DNA of 64,000 bases, taken from assembly GCA_028875225.1 (NCBI GenBank), contig JAPPFB010000017.1, positions 169,973 to 233,972 of the forward strand, in the 5' to 3' direction. A program made the position numbers and the translations under genes. Below are positions 61,380-64,000 of the stretch, piece by piece; position 1 is the stretch's first letter, and every line of letters begins with the position of its first letter. The notes under the pieces were generated by a model. The model had not been told where the DNA came from. It made no database searches and worked only from the letters and a program-made list of their open reading frames with translations. This stretch comes from Chloroflexota bacterium. Lineage in GTDB: Bacteria > Chloroflexota > Dehalococcoidia > Bin125.

Positions 61380-61793
61380 CTAGCAGCCAACCGGATCGGC
61401 CTGCTCTTCCTCTTCGACCCCCTCGTTCTCATCCGCATCTTCCTCACCATCCTCGTAGAACTCTTCCGACTCGGCCAGGTCGCGGATGTCGTCGAGGATC
61501 TGTTCCAGGTGCGGTCCGTTGCCGGCGCCGCGGATCAAAGTGAGCAGCGGGCCGAGGAAGCCGGAGAACTCGAGCACTGCCTCAGCGCGGGTCATGGAGC
61601 CGGTCGTGCGCTCAAAGCGAAAGTCGTAGCGGGCGCCGGTCAGCGCGGTGGACCAGTCAATCGCATAGTGGCGGGGGGACTCATTGACGATTTCCTTGAA
61701 TGCGCCCTCCGTGATCGCCCGCTCAAGCACCTCGACTGCGGCCTCGAAGGCGTCGATGGGATCGGCGTCGATTTCGATTTCTCGCACCGTCAT
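61380..61793 (-). CDS. Hypothetical protein with acidic tail, possibly SRPBCC-like
   Basis: 137 aa. The first 110 residues alternate helices and strands (VREIEIDADPIDAFEAAVEVLERA in part, YDFRFERTTGSMTRAEAVLEFS in part), which resembles a START/SRPBCC-type fold but without a firm match. The last 25 residues are almost all Glu and Asp (EFYEDGEEDADENEG) and end in Cys. GAGGAG precedes the ATG. It is 39 bp upstream of the SDR gene on the same strand. Function unknown. Confidence 0.65.
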   Translation of the reverse strand: MTVREIEIDADPIDAFEAAVEVLERAITEGAFKEIVNESPRHYAIDWSTALTGARYDFRFERTTGSMTRAEAVLEFSGFLGPLLTLIRGAGNGPHLEQILDDIRDLAESEEFYEDGEEDADENEGVEEEEQADPVGC

Positions 61794-61853
61794 TCGTCTT
61801 CTCCTCGCGGGCGACCGCGCCGCGCTTCGCCAATCGCAATACGATGATCCACT

Positions 61854-62873
61854 GTGACGCAGAGTAAACCGCGACCTTCAGAGATCGATTCGATTCCAGA
61901 CCTCAACGCCGACGAGCAGGCGGCCTATGAGGCTGGACTTGCGGTCCGGGCCGACGCCGTTTCTCGCTCCTCAGGGTGGATTGCTCGGACAGTTGAGGTG
62001 GCATTGAACTCCAATCATGGGTTTCCGCGTGGGGAGGCCCGGATTGCGTTGCAGCTGGGTCCGGCGGATGAAGTGGTGGCGGCGTTGCTTCCGGCGTTGC
62101 TGTCGCCGAACAAGCGGATGCGACGGCGGTCGATGACGCTGCTGCCGCGTCTGGATCCGGACGAGGTGTGCCGACAGCTCGATCCGGTGCTGGAGACGGG
62201 GGCGCGCAAGTCGAGGCGGGCGGCGTGCGTGGCGCTGGCGGCGATCGGGGCGCCGGCGGCTCCGCTGCTGGAACGACTGACCCGTGACGCCGATGAGGCG
62301 ATCCGCCATCGAGCCCGGCGGGCGCTCGACGCGATCGCGGCGCGACCGCCCGAGAACGGCAACCGCAACCTATCCTATGTCCGGCCGTTTGGCCTTCCCT
62401 ATCGCGACGCGCCGCCGCCTCGACCGCCGTCGTTTGCGGTGGCCGCGTTCAATTTTTCCTACGGCGTCAACCTGGGCACGCTGGTTCGCAGCGCGGAAGC
62501 AGCGGGAGCGGAGGCGGTCTGGATTATCGGCCGCGACTTCTACTACCGACCGTCGACCAAGGGCTCGGACTGGTGGTTGCCGGTGGAGACGATGGAATCG
62601 CCAGCCACATGCCTTGAGCGGGCCGAGCGTGAAGGCTTTGAGATTGTCGCGCTGCAGCAAGGACCGGCTGCGCAGCCGGTCTGGGAGGCGGAATGGCCTG
62701 AGCGACCACTGATCGTTGCCGGCAACGAGGGCGACGGATTGCCCGGGCAGTTCATCGAGGCGGCTGCGTTGCAGCTTGAACTGCCAATCTTCGGCAACAT
62801 CGACAGTCTCAACGTGGCCGTGGCGACCTCGGTGGCGATGTTCGCCTTCCGCGGATGGCAAGCCCGCCAGTGA
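61854..62873 (+). CDS. SPOUT RNA methyltransferase fused to HEAT-type repeats
   Basis: 339 aa. Residues about 40-165 look like two to three HEAT/PBS-lyase repeats (EVVAALLPALLSPNKRMRRRSM in part; RRAACVALAAIGAPAAPLLERL in part; AIRHRARRALDAIAA). Residues 190-339 are a SpoU/TrmH SPOUT domain: motif 1 FSYGVNLGTLVRSAEAAGAE (in part), motif 2 IVAGNEGDGLP, motif 3 IDSLNVAVATSVAMFAF. The knotted C-terminal domain binds SAM and methylates a ribose 2'-OH in RNA; the HEAT part may bind RNA or protein. The start is GTG 61854 without a strong ribosome-binding site. The next gene begins inside its stop codon. Confidence 0.83.
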   Translation: MTQSKPRPSEIDSIPDLNADEQAAYEAGLAVRADAVSRSSGWIARTVEVALNSNHGFPRGEARIALQLGPADEVVAALLPALLSPNKRMRRRSMTLLPRLDPDEVCRQLDPVLETGARKSRRAACVALAAIGAPAAPLLERLTRDADEAIRHRARRALDAIAARPPENGNRNLSYVRPFGLPYRDAPPPRPPSFAVAAFNFSYGVNLGTLVRSAEAAGAEAVWIIGRDFYYRPSTKGSDWWLPVETMESPATCLERAEREGFEIVALQQGPAAQPVWEAEWPERPLIVAGNEGDGLPGQFIEAAALQLELPIFGNIDSLNVAVATSVAMFAFRGWQARQ

Positions 62874-63799
62874 TGCGGCGATTCAGCCGCAGGAGCCTGC
62901 TGCGTGCGGGGGCGGTGTTGGCACTCGGCACGGCGCTCGGAACGTCACTGCCGACATCGGCGCGCGAAACAGACTCGATTCCGCTCGTTGCCGGACTGAA
63001 CACGCATACCTGGTGCGGACCGGACACACTGATCGCTGAAGCGACCGCAGGTTTGCCGCTGCGGATCGCGTACGGATGGGACGTCGCCGAGCGCCGCTGG
63101 CTGGCCTATGCGCCAGGCACGCCGATCGACAGCATTGGGATGCTGCGGCACGGTCAGCCGCTGATGCTGCAGATGTCGGCAGACGCCGACTGGCGGCAAC
63201 CGTTGTTTCGCGGGGCGATGCCGGAACCGGTGGAGCTGCCCGTCGGCTGGTCGTTCCTTGGTTGGTCGGGTCTGCGTGAGACAGTCTGGGGTGCATTCGG
63301 CCAGGAATCGCTGGGACCGGTCGCGGAGGCTCGACGGTGGAACACCGAGCTGCAGGAGTGGATTGCCTACACGCCGGGACAATCAGCGCAGGAGTTGTTC
63401 GCGGTGCTGCATCCGGGCGATGCGGTCTGGGTGCGGATGCGGATCGGCGGCGCGCGCTGGAACCCTGCCGGGGGGGTCATCGAACCCGACCGAGCCGCCC
63501 GGCTCGTCCAGGGCGAGATCACGTACTACCACCCGTCCCTGGCCGGCGGCGTGATGTTCTGCCCGCCGCACAATCGATACGATCCACAGGACGTCACCGT
63601 CGGCGCGGCGGTCACCTGGCCCTGTGGGACCCGTTTGCGAATCTGGCGGGATGAACGGTTCGTGGATGTCGTCGTGCAGGACACCGGGCTGCTGGGACAC
63701 AACCACGTCGACCTGTCGGAGGCAGCCTTTCAGCGATTGGCCGTCCTTCCTGAAGGGCGTGTAAGCGTTCTGATCGAAGTTCTCGCGGGTCCGGAGTGA
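62873..63799 (+). CDS. Tat-exported protein with C-terminal double-psi beta-barrel (RlpA/expansin-like)
   Basis: 308 aa. The N terminus is a twin-arginine signal (MRRFSRRSLLRAGAVLALG). Residues 38-101 and 122-189 are two copies of a tryptophan-rich module (GLNTHTWCG, ERRWLAYAPG, LRHGQPLML; GWSFLGWSG, LQEWIAYTPG, LHPGDAVWV). Residues 215-295 fit the RlpA-type barrel: EITYYHPSLAGGVMF, GTRLRIW and VQDTGLLGHNHVDLSEAAF (in part), with the Asp of QDTG. Such barrels act on peptidoglycan glycan strands in some proteins and only bind in others. The ATG at 62873 shares bases with the upstream stop (TGATG), so the genes are coupled. Confidence 0.83.
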   Translation: MRRFSRRSLLRAGAVLALGTALGTSLPTSARETDSIPLVAGLNTHTWCGPDTLIAEATAGLPLRIAYGWDVAERRWLAYAPGTPIDSIGMLRHGQPLMLQMSADADWRQPLFRGAMPEPVELPVGWSFLGWSGLRETVWGAFGQESLGPVAEARRWNTELQEWIAYTPGQSAQELFAVLHPGDAVWVRMRIGGARWNPAGGVIEPDRAARLVQGEITYYHPSLAGGVMFCPPHNRYDPQDVTVGAAVTWPCGTRLRIWRDERFVDVVVQDTGLLGHNHVDLSEAAFQRLAVLPEGRVSVLIEVLAGPE

Positions 63800-63852
63800 G
63801 CAGCCACGGAAGCGCGGGGTGGCGCATACCTTGGGCCCGTGGAGAGATTGTC

Positions 63853-64000
63853 ATGAGCCGACGCAGCGCCTTCGCTTGTAGCTTCGCTGCCGCCGTGATC
63901 GGCGCCGGGCTCACAGCGGCCCCCATAGCGGCCGTGGTGGGGGGCGGCGACCCCCGAACACGACACCAAAAACGCGACCATATACACCCCCGGGGAGAGG
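63853..64000 (+). CDS. Start of a further exported protein, cut by the window end
   Basis: 49 codons are seen, open to the right edge. GGAGAGATTGTC precedes the ATG, and the first residues (MSRRSAFACSFAAAVIGAG, then LTAAPIAAVVGG) look like a signal peptide with a cleavage site after the alanine run. The rest is too short to classify. Confidence 0.55.
   Translation, partial: MSRRSAFACSFAAAVIGAGLTAAPIAAVVGGGDPRTRHQKRDHIHPRGE

Overview
The window is a GC-rich bacterial chromosome segment with dense genes, a Shine-Dalgarno sequence ahead of many but not all of them, and no plasmid or phage backbone. Gene content points to a free-living or host-associated aerobic heterotroph, most like a Chloroflexota (Dehalococcoidia/SAR202-type) genome. 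The reasons are a class III CoA-transferase, a thiolase with a DUF35 zinc-ribbon partner, an LLM flavin oxidoreductase, paired DinB proteins, an amidase, several 2-hydroxyacid dehydrogenases, and very large FN3/cadherin surface proteins. This placement is inference; there is no rRNA or ribosomal protein to fix it.

Bases 1-25,600 form a surface and secreted protein island. It holds a substrate-binding-like protein running off the left edge, three FN3 proteins, a 1438-aa protein of about 11 calcium-motif Ig-like repeats, a histidine kinase/response regulator pair, a 665-aa exported protein, an OB-fold lipoprotein, a decayed IS5-type transposase, and a cadherin-repeat giant of about 3190 codons. 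The giant's reading frame is continuous but broken by two in-frame TAG codons, so it appears as three open segments (24245-25576, 23789-24226, 16001-23752, minus strand). Small modules recur between these proteins.

Bases 25,900-33,300 carry an HTH/SEC-C protein, a TacA/TacT-type toxin-antitoxin pair with a promoter-embedded operator, an amidase, two tandem DinB paralogues, an LLM oxidoreductase overlapping a methyltransferase, a glycerophosphodiesterase and a STAS protein. Four tRNA genes (Trp-CCA, Leu-GAG, Gly-GCC, Cys-GCA) follow at 33,354-33,819. They lead into nicotinamidase and nicotinate phosphoribosyltransferase (NAD salvage) and a siroheme nitrite/sulfite reductase.

Bases 38,000-52,000 are a run of acyl-CoA and 2-oxo/2-hydroxy-acid metabolism: TrmH, DUF35 plus thiolase, Uma2, an MFS transporter, two D-2-hydroxyacid dehydrogenases, a CaiB/BaiF CoA-transferase, a diphthine-ammonia-ligase-like ATPase, an HpaI aldolase and a Ldh_2 dehydrogenase. 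The last overlaps a MarR regulator and a DHA2-type efflux pump with a small membrane protein behind it. Bases 52,000-64,000 hold a lone glutamate synthase large subunit with a 27-bp palindrome in its upstream region, a class III aminotransferase, a TVP38 membrane protein, a flavin reductase, an enoyl-CoA hydratase, an SDR, a HEAT-SPOUT methyltransferase fusion, a Tat-exported double-psi beta-barrel protein and the start of one more secreted protein at the right edge.

Intergenic spaces carry several families of palindromic repeats. One family, with a conserved core of about 75 bp, occurs three times (8254, 37542, 59484), twice bounded by about 30-bp inverted arms.
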